A stretch of 64,000 nt of DNA from Euclidia mi (lineage: Eukaryota > Arthropoda > Insecta > Lepidoptera > Erebidae). Below, one piece after another: positions 21,334-31,335 of this stretch. The stretch is from contig OX123186.2 in NCBI GenBank assembly GCA_944739405.2, positions 92,793,034 to 92,857,033 on the forward strand, read 5' to 3'. Made by a program: the position numbers and the translations under genes. Positions within the stretch are counted from its first letter, which is position 1. Each line of letters starts with the position of its first letter. Below the pieces are notes generated by a model. It was not told the origin of the DNA. It ran no database searches and saw only the letters and a list, made by a program, of their open reading frames with translations.

Positions 21334-24240
21334 CTATACATCGGAATCCTTAAGTTTATTTAACAAAGCAGAACGAAATCTATTTGCTGACACTGAGAAT
21401 AAATCTAATTCTGTAGTTTCTGAACAAAAGTCGTTATAGTTTTTGCACAAGCGACGTAGAGGCGCCCGCAGACCAGCATTGGTGCGGCAATGGGACACAG
21501 CAAAAAGAGGACGTGCGCACATCTCTCGTCTAATAACAGTTCTTGGGACACAGTAGCATATTTTATTAGTAATCTCAGAACAGTTATACCTGTTATAGCA
21601 TAAGTCGAAAAGAAACATAATTTCTAGATATAAACGTCTAGACTTCAGGCTCATTAGATTGTAATTATCAAGAAGATTTTTATAGGTTGGGAAATTGGTT
21701 GGGAAATTGTGGCAGCACCTATAGTGCATCGATCTAAGGAATTTGCATTGCACTCTTTCTAGCATCTCAACGTATTTATTATAAAAAGGGTTCCACACCA
21801 CCACCGCATATTCGAGTTGAGATCTAACTAGTGCTTTATAGAGATGACAATAAGTGCTTGCGTGTTTAAATTCCGTAGCTGATCTCATAACGAACCCGTA
21901 CATACGATAAGCCTTTTTGATGATGTTGTCAATATGTTGATCAAGGTGAAGTTTGTTATCTAGCAGTACCCCTAGGTCTCGCACGGATAGAGCTTTCAAT
22001 AGAGGTACATTGTTTAGATTATAATTATGATTTAAAACGTTTTTGTTCTTTGTAAATGATATAGTTAAACATTTAGAAATACTAAGGTAAAGTTTATTTT
22101 GAATACAGTATTCAGAGAGTCGATTTAAGTCTTCTTGTAACTGAAAACAATCTGCTGGTTTTCTTATAGCTTTAAAGATTTTTAGATCGTCAGCATAGAG
22201 CAAAAATTTTGAGTGTCTGAAACAATTTCCAATATCATTTATGAACAAAATGAATAAAAGAGGCCCTAAAATTGAGCCCTGGGGTACGCCAGATGTTACG
22301 ATAGAAGTCGCCGAGTGGGATCCCTTGATAACAACCCTTTGTGATCTATTACTAACATATGATGCAAACCAGCGAAGCAAATCTCCTCGTATGCCGTTAA
22401 ATGCAATTTTGGTAAGAAGCAAATTGTGGTCTACCTTGTCGAACGCTTTTTGAAAGTCTGTGTACACTGCGTCAACTTGTACTTGTTGATCCATATTATT
22501 AAAGAGAAAGTCGGTAAATAATAATAGATTAGTAGTTGTAGATTTACTTTTAACAAATCCATGTTGTTGTTCTATTATAATTCTGTAAATTATCTGATGT
22601 ATTTCCTGATAAACGAGCTTTTCAAAAAGCTTCGACAAAGCAGACAGAATAGATATGGGGCGATAATTTTCGACTTCTTGTTTGGACCCTGATTTATATA
22701 CAGGAGTTATATTAGCCCTTTTAAATTGTTCAGGGAAGGTGCCGTCTGATATAAACATATTAAATATAATTTGCAGGGGTCTGTATATACTCTTAGCAGT
22801 CCTTTTAAGGAAATAAGGGGGTAGTTGATCCGGTCCAGGACCTTTAGTGGAATCTAAGGCTTGTAATGACTTCAAGACCTGATGCTCGCTAAACGTTATG
22901 CTAGTAATATGAGTGCAGTTGTCACTACTCTCTTCAGGGGGTAGCCATTCGTTCAAGTTTAGGTTTGAGGGAACATAAACCGATTGAAAGTAGTCCATGA
23001 ACATATTGCAAATCTCATCCGGATCACTGGATGTCCGATTTTTAAAAAACATAGTGGAAGGAATGCTGACATTACCCCTACGATTATTGACATAGCTCCA
23101 TAGGTATTTTACGTTCTTTTGAACATTGTCCTCAACAGAATTCAGGTAGTCAGCGTAATTTGACTTGCATAAGACCTGAAATCTATGCCGTAGATGCGAA
23201 AACTGTTCATAATCCGAAATATTATTATATGTTTTCCATTTCACCCAGACTCTGTTCTTATTTTTGAAAATGCGAATCAGTGATTTAGAGAACCACACAG
23301 GGAATTTCGATGAACGCGAGTTAGAAAAGGGTGTATAAGTTCTTATAACATTGAAAATAACATCGTAAAAAGTATTTAGACAATCCTCCGATGACAACCC
23401 CTGCAAACGATTAGTCCAATCTATATCGGCCAATTTTTTGTTTATGAGTTCGTAATTAGCTTTATAATAGTTATACTTTACAATTTTTACAGGATTGATT
23501 GTCTGTAACGTCGTTTTATATCTTATGTCGGCGCAAAAGGGTGGATGATTTATATCGGGAGGTAATAAATTACATGAAGGTGCATAAGTCGCGCACTCGC
23601 TATTTGATATTAGTAGATCCAGAATACGCCCCTTATAATTTTTTAAACTATTGTATTGATAAGCGTTAAGCAAAGATAAGAAATTACTCATATGTCTACA
23701 AACAAATGATGAGCCAGTACTAATAAGTGCAGTCATGTTATTGTTTGTAGCTGGGAGCCACTCAATATGCGGGAGATTAAAATCTCCGAAAATATGAAAA
23801 TGATTAAAGCCGAATTTGTCAATCATATTTTCTAATGTCTCAAAATAATCAACATATACTTCTTTGACCGTATTGGTTGGAATATATACCGCGTTAATTA
23901 GAAATTTTTCGCGTCCAGCAAACGGTAGTTGTATAAAAACATCTTCAATATGAGAACTAGCCTGGGAATTGTATGGTACACAGGTGGACTGTAACGTTTT
24001 TAATACAGCTATAAGAACACCTCCCCCATCCTTCTTATTGGTAGCAATACGATCGCGATCATTTCTGTAAACTACGTAGCGCAAATCAATAAACTCATCA
24101 TCAAATATTTCAGGGGTTTGCCAGGTCTCTGTTAATATAATTATGTCATAGCAATTTGATAATATGTTCATGTACAAGAGATTCAGTTTAGAACGAGTAC
24201 CCCTACAATTTTGGTAGTATACTGTTAACTTATCTAACAT
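21334..24240 (-). CDS. LINE ORF2: endonuclease and reverse transcriptase, 968 aa
   Basis: An apparently complete non-LTR polyprotein. The N-terminal third is an APE-like endonuclease: YYQNCRGTRSK near residue 8, LTETW near 36, and HIFGDFNLPHIEW near 150. The reverse transcriptase follows with KGPGPDQLPPYFLK, PVYKSGSKQEVENYRPIS, QHGFVKSKST, TDFQKAFDKVDH, SGVPQGSILGPLLF and the catalytic YADD at residues 682-685. The C-terminal thumb region ends with CRTNAGLRAPL and FRSALLNKLK. The start at MLDKLTVYYQNC directly precedes the endonuclease, as in the family. In the cell it would nick target DNA and reverse-transcribe its own RNA. No stop or frameshift was seen, so the copy may be active. The clade (Jockey, CR1 or Daphne-like) would need a tree. 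Confidence 0.9.
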   Translation of the reverse strand: MLDKLTVYYQNCRGTRSKLNLLYMNILSNCYDIIILTETWQTPEIFDDEFIDLRYVVYRNDRDRIATNKKDGGGVLIAVLKTLQSTCVPYNSQASSHIEDVFIQLPFAGREKFLINAVYIPTNTVKEVYVDYFETLENMIDKFGFNHFHIFGDFNLPHIEWLPATNNNMTALISTGSSFVCRHMSNFLSLLNAYQYNSLKNYKGRILDLLISNSECATYAPSCNLLPPDINHPPFCADIRYKTTLQTINPVKIVKYNYYKANYELINKKLADIDWTNRLQGLSSEDCLNTFYDVIFNVIRTYTPFSNSRSSKFPVWFSKSLIRIFKNKNRVWVKWKTYNNISDYEQFSHLRHRFQVLCKSNYADYLNSVEDNVQKNVKYLWSYVNNRRGNVSIPSTMFFKNRTSSDPDEICNMFMDYFQSVYVPSNLNLNEWLPPEESSDNCTHITSITFSEHQVLKSLQALDSTKGPGPDQLPPYFLKRTAKSIYRPLQIIFNMFISDGTFPEQFKRANITPVYKSGSKQEVENYRPISILSALSKLFEKLVYQEIHQIIYRIIIEQQHGFVKSKSTTTNLLLFTDFLFNNMDQQVQVDAVYTDFQKAFDKVDHNLLLTKIAFNGIRGDLLRWFASYVSNRSQRVVIKGSHSATSIVTSGVPQGSILGPLLFILFINDIGNCFRHSKFLLYADDLKIFKAIRKPADCFQLQEDLNRLSEYCIQNKLYLSISKCLTISFTKNKNVLNHNYNLNNVPLLKALSVRDLGVLLDNKLHLDQHIDNIIKKAYRMYGFVMRSATEFKHASTYCHLYKALVRSQLEYAVVVWNPFYNKYVEMLERVQCKFLRSMHYRCCHNFPTNFPTYKNLLDNYNLMSLKSRRLYLEIMFLFDLCYNRYNCSEITNKICYCVPRTVIRREMCARPLFAVSHCRTNAGLRAPLRRLCKNYNDFCSETTELDLFSVSANRFRSALLNKLKDSDV

Positions 24241-24647
24241 GGTGAAAGTGAAACAATACTAAGAATAAATCAGTAGTTAACATGCACGTAACCTTTATGA
24301 GACGGAAGTCCAGATTATGTATAATATATAAGATTAAAATTACTAATATTATGAAAAGTGATGACAACAAGTATAACATGTTTTTAAAAAAGCTACTATG
24401 CCTTTGTTTAAGAATTACACTATGTAAAAATAAAATATGAAGACAAAATATGAGCATTAAATGCTGTATAACAGAGTAAAGCAAATAAACAAAAAAATAC
24501 TTAGATTCTATAAAGTTATTAAATAAAATATTAAGACATAATATGAGCCTGAATAGGTGTTTAACAGAGCAAAGCAAATAACCAAAAATATACTTAATAA
24601 TAAAGTTGTGAAATACTAAACAGCTAAAGCATGTATAAAAATCAATT
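24241..24647 (-). other. LINE inter-ORF spacer
   Basis: About 400 bases between ORF1 stop and ORF2 start, strongly AT-rich. It contains a tandem-like pair around TTTGCTTTACTCTGTT words (minus strand). A hydrophobic open frame here (24230-24811) overlaps ORF1 in another frame and is not considered real. Confidence 0.7.
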
Positions 24648-25652
24648 CTAAACATGATCGGTACCGGGTTTGAATTTTGCCATTTTGGGCTTGATTTTAG
24701 AAATGTCTTTCTCGGATCGTATGGCAAATGCTGGCTCGGAGTCACTTTCGCGCACGAGAATAGTAGCATGCTTAACCCACACATATTTAAAATTGTTCTT
24801 GACGGCAGCATCCTTACATTGTCGAAATAATTGCTTCTTTTTGAGAGTTAAGTGTTCATGCATATAAATGGGATTAGAAGGTCCAGTAAGTTGCAGTTGA
24901 TTAGTATCTAGTCCTTTTGCTAGCCGGTAAGCGCTTAATAAATTATCCCTTAAGATGCGCGAGCTCAGTTTTACGACGATATTTTTCGGCTTTTTATTAC
25001 CTGTGTGTGCGTGTGGCACCCTATGTATAGCAAGGATATCCTTAGGACATAATGTAAACTTTATTTTTGTGCAAATATTTTCCATAAGAGTAATCAAATT
25101 TTCATTACGCATTTCCGGAACATTGCATAGCTCCAGGTTACACTGGCGGGCTTGTTGTTCAAGAGAATCGATCTTCGCTTCAAGAATAGTAATGGTATCA
25201 GCAATAGTTTCTGTGTTTACAGACCGAATGAGTTCCATCTTTTTCTGAAGGTTGTCCTGTTCGTCCATAGTATACTGAATAGAATTCCTGAGAGTTTCCA
25301 CGTCCTTCACCAGCCCATTGTGTTTAGCGTCTAGGTTACACACCTTATTATCTAAGCCAGTGTGTTCGCAGCGCAAACTGTCTAAGTCGGTCTTGATATC
25401 GCAAGTAACTTGGGTTACGGTGGCTAGATCAGCTTTAATAGCTTTTACACTGTCAGTTATTTTAGATATTGCGCAGTCCAACTCACCACGCCAGTCATCT
25501 AACTTTTTGTTAATGTCTTGTGACAATGTCCTTATGGCCTTGGCAAACTCTGACTCATATTGTTTACGCTTTCTCTGAGTGACGTTTTCCACAATCTCAA
25601 GTGAGCTAGCAATATCTGGATTAGAGTGCTTCTTATCGGGTGATCGGAACAT
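24648..25652 (-). CDS. LINE ORF1: coiled-coil nucleic-acid-binding protein, 334 aa
   Basis: Starts at ATG 25652 (MFRSPDKKHSNPD) and is open to 24648. Residues about 50-170 are rich in heptad-like Leu/Ile/Val with charged residues, a predicted coiled coil for trimer or oligomer formation. From about 170 the sequence QQARQCNLELCNVPE, then CPKDILAIHRVPH, PKNIVVKLSSR, and a basic C-terminus around FKYVWVKHATILVRE match the FP25K-like RNA-binding fold found in many insect LINE ORF1 proteins. It would coat element RNA and assist target-primed reverse transcription. It lies 407 bases upstream of ORF2 on the same strand, so both come from one bicistronic RNA. Confidence 0.85.
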   Translation of the reverse strand: MFRSPDKKHSNPDIASSLEIVENVTQRKRKQYESEFAKAIRTLSQDINKKLDDWRGELDCAISKITDSVKAIKADLATVTQVTCDIKTDLDSLRCEHTGLDNKVCNLDAKHNGLVKDVETLRNSIQYTMDEQDNLQKKMELIRSVNTETIADTITILEAKIDSLEQQARQCNLELCNVPEMRNENLITLMENICTKIKFTLCPKDILAIHRVPHAHTGNKKPKNIVVKLSSRILRDNLLSAYRLAKGLDTNQLQLTGPSNPIYMHEHLTLKKKQLFRQCKDAAVKNNFKYVWVKHATILVRESDSEPAFAIRSEKDISKIKPKMAKFKPGTDHV

Positions 25653-25918
25653 TATAATTTAGTGCAAGAATAAGTATGTAAAATGGAAATCCAACAGCAA
25701 ACAGAAATGTCACTTTCACAGCAATATATATTTTACTTGTAAGTGTATTAAACGGAGATTAAACCAGTGGAAAACAATATCACTATAGTCTTAAGTTATT
25801 TGGTGTACACTTGTTAAACTTTGAACGATATTAAACAACTTAAAATATATTATTAAAATTATTGCTAAGAGCTATTGTTTTTTCGTGTTCCCATGACAAC
25901 GTCAACACGTATACGTAG

Positions 25919-26091
25919 TTAAGTACACACACGCAACTTTACGGTTGTGTGCTGTGTGTGAAAGGTCATCCAGCGGTATGTACCTGAGTACGTGATTTTC
26001 TCTTAATTTAATAGAAATCACGAACAATAATTGTTGCGGTAAAAAGTCACGTAAGATTATAGCGCTGATATGGCATGTTCATGTATGAACA
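25919..26091 (-). repeat. 3' LTR, part 2
   Basis: Continues the LTR interrupted at 21103 and matches 30106-30281, including GTGATTTTCTCTTAATTTAA and CAATAATTGTTGCGGTAAAAA. It ends TGAACA. Confidence 0.9.
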
Positions 26092-26365
26092 TTCTGGCCT
26101 CTTCGAGGAACAGGCACGGCTCCAGTTGGTATTATTCTATGGAGTCATTCTTGGCTGCGTCCTGGTTCAGTGGCTGCTTCCTGGGAGGCTTCGGCAGATG
26201 GTTCGGCTGGCTGTAGACGGCGTTACATTCAGTGTGCGTGGAAGGTTGTTTGTGGTCTTGATGTGGTGCCCGTTGTGGATGTGGTGTATAACACAGTTAT
26301 TGGCTTAATTTTTTTATACCGTTGTCGGCGATTTTTTTTCCTACGTCTCGAATAATTTAATCTGT
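26092..26365 (-). mobile_element. BEL/Pao-type internal 3' end
   Basis: Lies between the 3' LTR and the nested second LINE. Next to the LTR the minus strand reads CGAAGAGGCCAGAA, a purine-rich stretch that could be the polypurine tract. Minus-strand translation gives a Ser/Ala/Glu/Pro-rich tail without a recognised domain. Confidence 0.5.
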
Positions 26366-27685
26366 TTTTTTTTTTTTTTTTTTTTTTTATTTGGGTAAAC
26401 AAACAGTGACAGCAATACATATTGACAACAAAGAGTAATGTTTATAAGGTGCTGACAATTGTGTCACCAACACCGTTTACCGCAGCTTACATATAATATT
26501 TTTTAAGCGTTAATAAACTCGTCAAAAAACTATGTTAGGAGCTTCATGATATTACAAATTTACATTTAAAGGCGCTAGGACGAATTACATTTATAATAGT
26601 TTTTTTTAAGCGTTAATAAACATGACAAAAACCACTGTTAGGAGCTTCATGATATTACATTTAAAGGCGCTAGGACGAATTACATATCATAATTTTTTAA
26701 GCGTTAATAAACATGATAAAACCATGTTAGGAGCCTCATGATATTGCATTTAAAGGCGCTAGGATTAACAAACATGATAAAAACTACTGTTAGGAGCTTC
26801 ATGATATTACATTTAACGGCGCTAGGACGAATTACATATAATAATTTTTTAAGCGTTAATAAACATGATAAAATCTGTGTTGCGAGCCACATGATATTAC
26901 ATTTAAAGGCGCTAGGACGAATCGCCGCAATGTCTACAGAGTTGAAATTAATATTATAAGAATTAACTATACGATATAGTGGAGAACGTTTACCTGCATT
27001 AGTACGACAGCGAGCTGTTGCAAATAGCTTACAGGGGTTACGGCAATGCGTCCTAGTAGGTATTCTATAACAGATTTGATTAACTAGAGAGGGACAATCA
27101 TATCTATTATTACATATGTCGTAGAGCAACATTGATTCGAGCAGTTTAAGTCTATTTTCAAGTGTTAAGATATTATATTTTTCTAGTAGTTATTCGTATG
27201 ACAGATAATTATGGTAACATTTGTATTGTATAGTACGCATAAACTTTTTCTGAACGGACTCCAGTTCTTGTCTGTATTTTTCATAAAAAGGATTCCAAAT
27301 TGGCACAGCATATTCTAACTGGGACCTTACCAAGGCCTTGTAAAGATGGAGAAAAGTAGTTGGCCTTGTAAATTTTTTGGAGGATCTCATAATGAACCCG
27401 TACATCCTGTACGCCTTAGTTATTATAGTATCGATATGCATATCTAAGTGTAACTTACTATCCAATGTGACGCCTAGATCTCTTATTGACTGAACAGTTT
27501 CTATTTGCACATCACACAGTCTATATTTAAATTTAAATATTTGTATTTTTTTAGTGAAAGTTATCGCTTTGCATTTATTTATGTTTAAATCTAATTTATT
27601 ATTCATGCAGTAAGTTGAAAATCGATCGAGATCACCTTGAAAACTGTCTTGATCGCTAGTATTGTTAATGGTTTGTAATCTGTTG
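26366..27685 (-). mobile_element. second LINE, 5'-truncated, related to the full-length copy
   Basis: Minus-strand fragments 27606-27190 and 27132-26704 match the C-terminal third of the full-length LINE ORF2: NKCKAITFTK, RDLGVTLDSKLHLD, RSQLEYAVPIWNPFYEKY and then CRTNAGKRSPL. A stop separates the two parts. The copy begins just downstream of where YADD would be and ends in a poly(T) run on the plus strand (26365-26389). Just inside this run, ATTTGGGTAAACAAACAGTG is shared with the 3' UTR of the full-length copy. It is a different, older subfamily member. Confidence 0.85.
26485..26930. repeat. tandem repeat, unit about 70-100 bp, about 5 copies, in the LINE 3' end
   Basis: The unit consists of TTTTTTAAGCGTTAATAAAC, ATGA(C/T)AAAA, GTTAGGAGC(C/T)TCATGATATT and CATTTAAAGGCGCTAGGACG, repeated with small length differences. 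On the minus strand it duplicates the end of the LINE ORF, giving several RPSAFKCNIM segments. Confidence 0.9.
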
Positions 27686-27888
27686 TCGCTAATTGGTTTT
27701 TACTACCTATAAACAACCAGTGCATAGATGTTTCCAAATTATTATTTGACTTTTAGTGTAGTGATATTTGTAGGACATTTGGTGTTAGTTTGATTTGTAA
27801 ATAATTGGCCAACGATGCAATTTTCATTTAATTGCATGTTATTCACCACTCCAGGGAAGCAAAGAAACTGTTCGTACCTTTGTTATAA

Positions 27889-28420
27889 GTTTGACCAAGT
27901 TGCACCGTGGCAATCTTGGTTGTAAGTTAACTTCAACACTGTGGTTTGAAGTCTTCGGTGTTTCGTCACCGATACCTACTATCTCGCATTTTATTTTGCT
28001 GCGAGTGTAGGCTAGTAGTGGTTTGGCTACTTCTTCTGTGAGAATGAAGGCTGAAAACCTAGATCACACAGCACTCTTAGTAGCCTTTATCTTGGCTTAT
28101 GTATGCACAAGGGCTGTTGCTAAAAGCGTTGTAATTCTGTGTGTCCGGTCCGGTATGTTTGACCAAGTTGCACTGTGGCAATCTTGATTGTAAGTTAACT
28201 TCAACACTGTGGTTTGAAGTCTTCTGTGTTTCATCACCAATACCTACAATCTCGCATTTCATTTTTCTGCGAGTGTAGCATAGTAATTTGGCAACTTCTT
28301 CTGTGAGAATGAAGCCTGAGAACCTAGATCACACAGCACTCTCAGAAGCCTTTATCTTGGCTTATGTATGCACAAGGGCCGTTGCTAAAAGCGTTGTAAT
28401 CTGTGTGTCCGGTCCGGTAT
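27889..28420. repeat. direct tandem duplication of about 270 bp
   Basis: GTTTGACCAAGTTGCAC at 27889 and at 28159 begin two copies with roughly 95% identity across TTCAACACTGTGGTTTGAAG and ACTTCTTCTGTGAGAATGAA. A third partial start is at 28420. Confidence 0.85.
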
Positions 28421-28891
28421 GTTTGACTTGGTTTTCTTCCAAGTTGTAGTTGTAGTTAGGTTTCCAAAGGTTTTCCTATCCTTTGACCCTTTATTTTCAT
28501 CATTTTTACTGACGTAATTGTTGACATTAACCTTCTTTTGAAGTTCAAGGTGTAATAATAAATGTTGACCTAGTTTGCCACTATATCTACAGTAAACATT
28601 GAATGAATGTATTATGCACTGTTTGCATACTTATATTACGCTGGTCTGCTGACAACGCTTTAAATTGCGCACACATTATGACCTAGCCAGCACTTATAGT
28701 TATATTAGTATACGTGCTATTTATAGATTTAGTATTATACTGTTGTTTATAATCGGATTTTCCTTCACAATTGCTATTTAAGAAAGACATGAATCGTTTT
28801 TCGAGGAAAGACATCATTGATGAAAATGTGTGAGATTTGATCGGCTCTACAAGTCGTTTGTATTTAGAGGTCTTTGATTATCCCGAAGTAG

Positions 28892-29104
28892 TTAGACTTT
28901 ATAGGTACGTTCTTCTAAGATGTCCTGGTCTTCCAGTAGTGGATGGCTCTCCGATGCTCTAGTAAGATCTTCTGTGAGTTGCGATCTTCTTTCTGCGATG
29001 TATTTTTCTGTTTTCCTGGATGCCGAGTCCTTTTTGATGCGTCCGATTTCTTTGTAGTAGCTCTCCTGGCTTTCTACAATTGCGTTGATCTGTTGTACGT
29101 CCAT
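28892..29104 (-). pseudogene. gag-like N-terminal ORF of the BEL/Pao-type element, 70 aa
   Basis: Open from MDVQQINAIVESQESYY to a stop at 28892, highly charged and probably helical. It begins about 340 bases after the LTR, where gag should start. The rest of gag is not open, so the protein is truncated. Assignment is by position and general resemblance to BEL/Pao gag N-termini. Confidence 0.5.
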
Positions 29105-29442
29105 CTTGCTGCTCTATCCTATCCTGTTTAACCTAACAAGGGGTGGGGTGAAAACAAAAAGTAACTTAGTTGCGATCTGTTTCCTCGTTACGGTATGTGC
29201 GACTTCTCGAGCACCGGGACGACCCTGTTCAGGGAGAACGATACCTGATCCGCTACCGAACGACGCAAAGTCAGTCACTTAATATACAACGAAACAAGCG
29301 CTAGGATGGTGCGCAAGTCTGCTGTATACCAGTTGTCAGTCAGTGCATTTGTCAATTTAAGGGACAAGAGGACCGCGTGTTACTGGTTTTTGCTCGAATA
29401 GGATTAAAATCCTAAATCCTACCCGACCGGCGAAGGACCACA

Positions 29443-30281
29443 TGAACACCGGGATAGCAGCCTTAGGCTATTAACCCAACTGTATAGAGAGTGATTAAAT
29501 GATAAGGGACTAGTCTAACTTGTTAACCTACACTATCCTAGAGTCGTAGCCTATCACCTATAATATCCTATCCTAGTTATCCTAATCCTTATATCTATAT
29601 GTATCCTAAACCTATCCTAACTTGTACCTAGCGTATAATGTGTATAGGCTTGGTGCTCTGTGGTATTCTGTGATACAGACCAGCACTTATACGCACCTAC
29701 TACTAGGCCCTTAACCTATGGCACGTACTATCGTGGTACTACTGTGGTATGCTGTGATACAGACCTACCATTCGTACGCGCCTAAGAGCCTAATCCTATT
29801 TGTCCCTACAAATCCCTAGACCCTACCATACGTATTAATATAAATACTTATATAGATAGGTGCGGGATATCTGCCTCCGGAGACCTATGATGACAGACGG
29901 ATTGTGGGTAGGAATTAGGTATGGTGGAGATGGTTTTCTGACGGCCAACTCGACAGATTCACCGAGCTGATCAGTACTGATGGCTAAAGGTGTCTTGGTC
30001 ACCGTCAGAGATATGGGAAGGGTATCGAGTCAAAGTCGGATTGAACTTGTGACTGGTTTATTCTTAAAGTACCTACATGATCTTATATACTAAACTTATC
30101 TTAAGTACACACACGCAACTTTACGGCTGTGTGCTGTGTGTGAAAGGTGCCATCTCAGCGGTATGTACCTTAGGTGAGTACGTGATTTTCTCTTAATTTA
30201 ATAGAAATCACGAACAATAATTGTTGCGGTAAAAACTCACGTAGGATTATAGCGCTGATATGGCATGTTCATGTGAGAACA
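29443..30281 (-). repeat. 5' LTR (839 bp, complete)
   Basis: Complete copy of the repeat split at 20450-21103/25919-26091. It ends (minus strand) GTGTTCA before the primer-site-like TGGTCCTTCG and starts TGTTCTC next to the GTATG duplication. The internal similar segments around GTGGTATTCTGTGATACAGA and GTGGTATGCTGTGATACAGA are shared with the other LTR. Confidence 0.9.
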
Positions 30282-30286
30282 GTATG
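30282..30286. repeat. right 5-bp target site duplication (GTATG)
   Basis: Matches 20445-20449. Confidence 0.85.
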
Positions 30287-31120
30287 CTTAGAAAGTATGT
30301 TAAAAATGACATCTCATTACATTTTCATTGCTTGAAGAAAACAACCGATTATCAAGAAAATTTTCTGTAAAGTTACACTCAATGTCACGGAGAATATCAT
30401 CAAAGTCATCGGTCTCGGCGAATATCAAAGATCTTCGTTACGGGGATTGCAGATTCCGAAATATCCTGATACTGTTCTGAGCTAGATATTTATTGTTATC
30501 TCTTTGAGGCATAGAGTTGAGATGGCAGTCCCTATGTGAAAAAGTTCAACGAGAAAGTGAACCTCAAGATCGAGAGCACGCTAGGATGATGATAGTCGGT
30601 AGTGATGATGATGTTTATAGACGTTTCTTAACTCAAACCTGTTTAATTATTTCATTTAATAAACATAAGTTAGGTACTTATGATATAATTGTTCACTGTA
30701 TATGTATCGTTTGTATTAAAATGGGCTATGATATGATTAATATAAAAAATATTTAAAACGAATGGCTGCCTTAATTTGCCTACTTTACTAGACAGTTCTA
30801 ACCGTTACTTCTGCTTTATTATGGTCATATCTATAATTTAAACAGTATCATGGTACTTTGAGTTATGGAGGTTACATGACAATCGATCGACAATCTCTAT
30901 GTGACATAACATCAGACTGTTGCAACCACTGCTGGACGTAGGTGTCCCCAGGGTACGCAACAAGACCCGATCTCCCGCTTTCGTTGTCGCCATGTCGTTG
31001 CTCTGTGTAAAAGGGTAATAGTAATAATAATATTCTCTCAATTGTTGGTTGCTGTAATGACGATGATGATGACGTCAAAGGAGTTATTGTTTTATTTTTT
31101 TTTCCTTTCCTATATTTCAG
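30287..31120. other. spacer before FW8, nothing recognised
   Basis: About 830 bases, the continuation of the sequence that preceded 20445 before the BEL/Pao-type insertion. Open frames at 30517-30756 (plus) and 30838-31078 (minus) have no recognisable domain. It ends in a long T/C tract leading to the FW8 acceptor. Confidence 0.5.
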
Positions 31121-31335
31121 AATTAGACGTCCCTACATTTACGCAGGCTTCTAGAGGGGCTCAGGTTATAATGTTGAATGGATACAAGTTCTTCAGGCAT
31201 ATGGCTAATGCCCTCAAAGTCAGGTGGTACTGCAGCCATCATCGGAGCGGCTGCAAAGCCGTCATCTTCACTGTGGAAGATCAGATCGTTTGCATGAAAC
31301 ACGAACATAACCATGCACCGCCAGGAAACCGGTAG
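31121..31335 (+). CDS. mod(mdg4): FW8: alternative 3'-terminal FLYWCH exon (intact)
   Basis: A strong pyrimidine tract ending TATATTTCAG, split-codon AA, then 70 codons to TAG. The peptide starts LDVPTFTQASRGAQV, two residues longer at the front than most, followed by LNGYKFFRH, VRWYC (first zinc Cys), SGCKAVIFTVEDQ (second Cys) and KHEHNHAPP (His pair). It is a textbook member of the middle-array subtype. The open frame extends upstream to 31042, but that part translates the pyrimidine tract (LLFYFFFL), so the exon boundary at 31121 is the better call. Possible poly(A) signal at 31619-31624. Confidence 0.92.

Larger units (their letters stand above)
21104..25918 (-). mobile_element. full-length LINE (Jockey/CR1-like) with two open ORFs, inserted in the LTR
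   Basis: It is about 4.8 kb on the minus strand. The 5' end abuts TTAAGTACACACACG (25919 onward) and the 3' end is an AAAT repeat at 21104-21134. The uninterrupted sequence in the sister LTR (near 30105, CTTATCTTAAGTACACACAC) shows the empty site. The shared TTA on both sides allows only a very short target duplication. ORF1 and ORF2 are both open, which suggests recent insertion. An ATACT repeat (21249-21290) lies in the 3' UTR. Confidence 0.9.
27686..29442 (-). mobile_element. BEL/Pao-type internal region (gag and protease-like remnants)
   Basis: On the minus strand the putative tRNA primer site (TGGTCCTTCGCCGG, 29440-29427) is followed by a leader and a 70-codon start at 29104. Further on, 28420-27880 carries a duplicated segment of about 270 bp. 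Its translation includes SRFSAFILTEEVAKPLL and KCEIVGIGDETQKTS, resembling the retropepsin region of BEL/Pao polyproteins, where an aspartate-containing turn precedes SQ/SF. Stops and frameshifts are frequent. Polymerase and integrase are absent. Confidence 0.6.
20450..30281 (-). mobile_element. BEL/Pao-type LTR retrotransposon (defective, minus strand) carrying nested LINEs
   Basis: Two same-orientation copies of an approximately 830-bp sequence flank an internal region, and the whole is bracketed by the duplication GTATG, the 5-bp size typical of BEL/Pao. On the minus strand each LTR begins TGTTC and ends GTTCA. A TGGTCCTTCGCC primer-binding-like site follows the 5' LTR, and a gag-like start lies at 29104. 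The internal region is only about 3.35 kb, of which about 1.3 kb is a nested LINE, and I find no reverse transcriptase or integrase of its own. The element is therefore internally deleted. The clade is inferred from the duplication length and the gag/protease-like fragments, not from a polymerase. Confidence 0.8.

Noticed and set aside
20975..21439. 154-codon plus-strand frame
   Set aside because: It runs through the LTR end, the AAAT tail and the antisense of LINE ORF2.
24230..24811. 193-codon hydrophobic minus-strand frame between LINE ORF1 and ORF2
   Set aside because: It overlaps ORF1 in another frame, is AT-driven (Phe/Leu/Ile) and shows no motif; the known two-ORF layout explains the region.
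26485..26930. Regularly spaced repeats that could suggest a CRISPR array
   Set aside because: The units are tandem copies of a LINE 3' end without unique spacers, in an insect genome.
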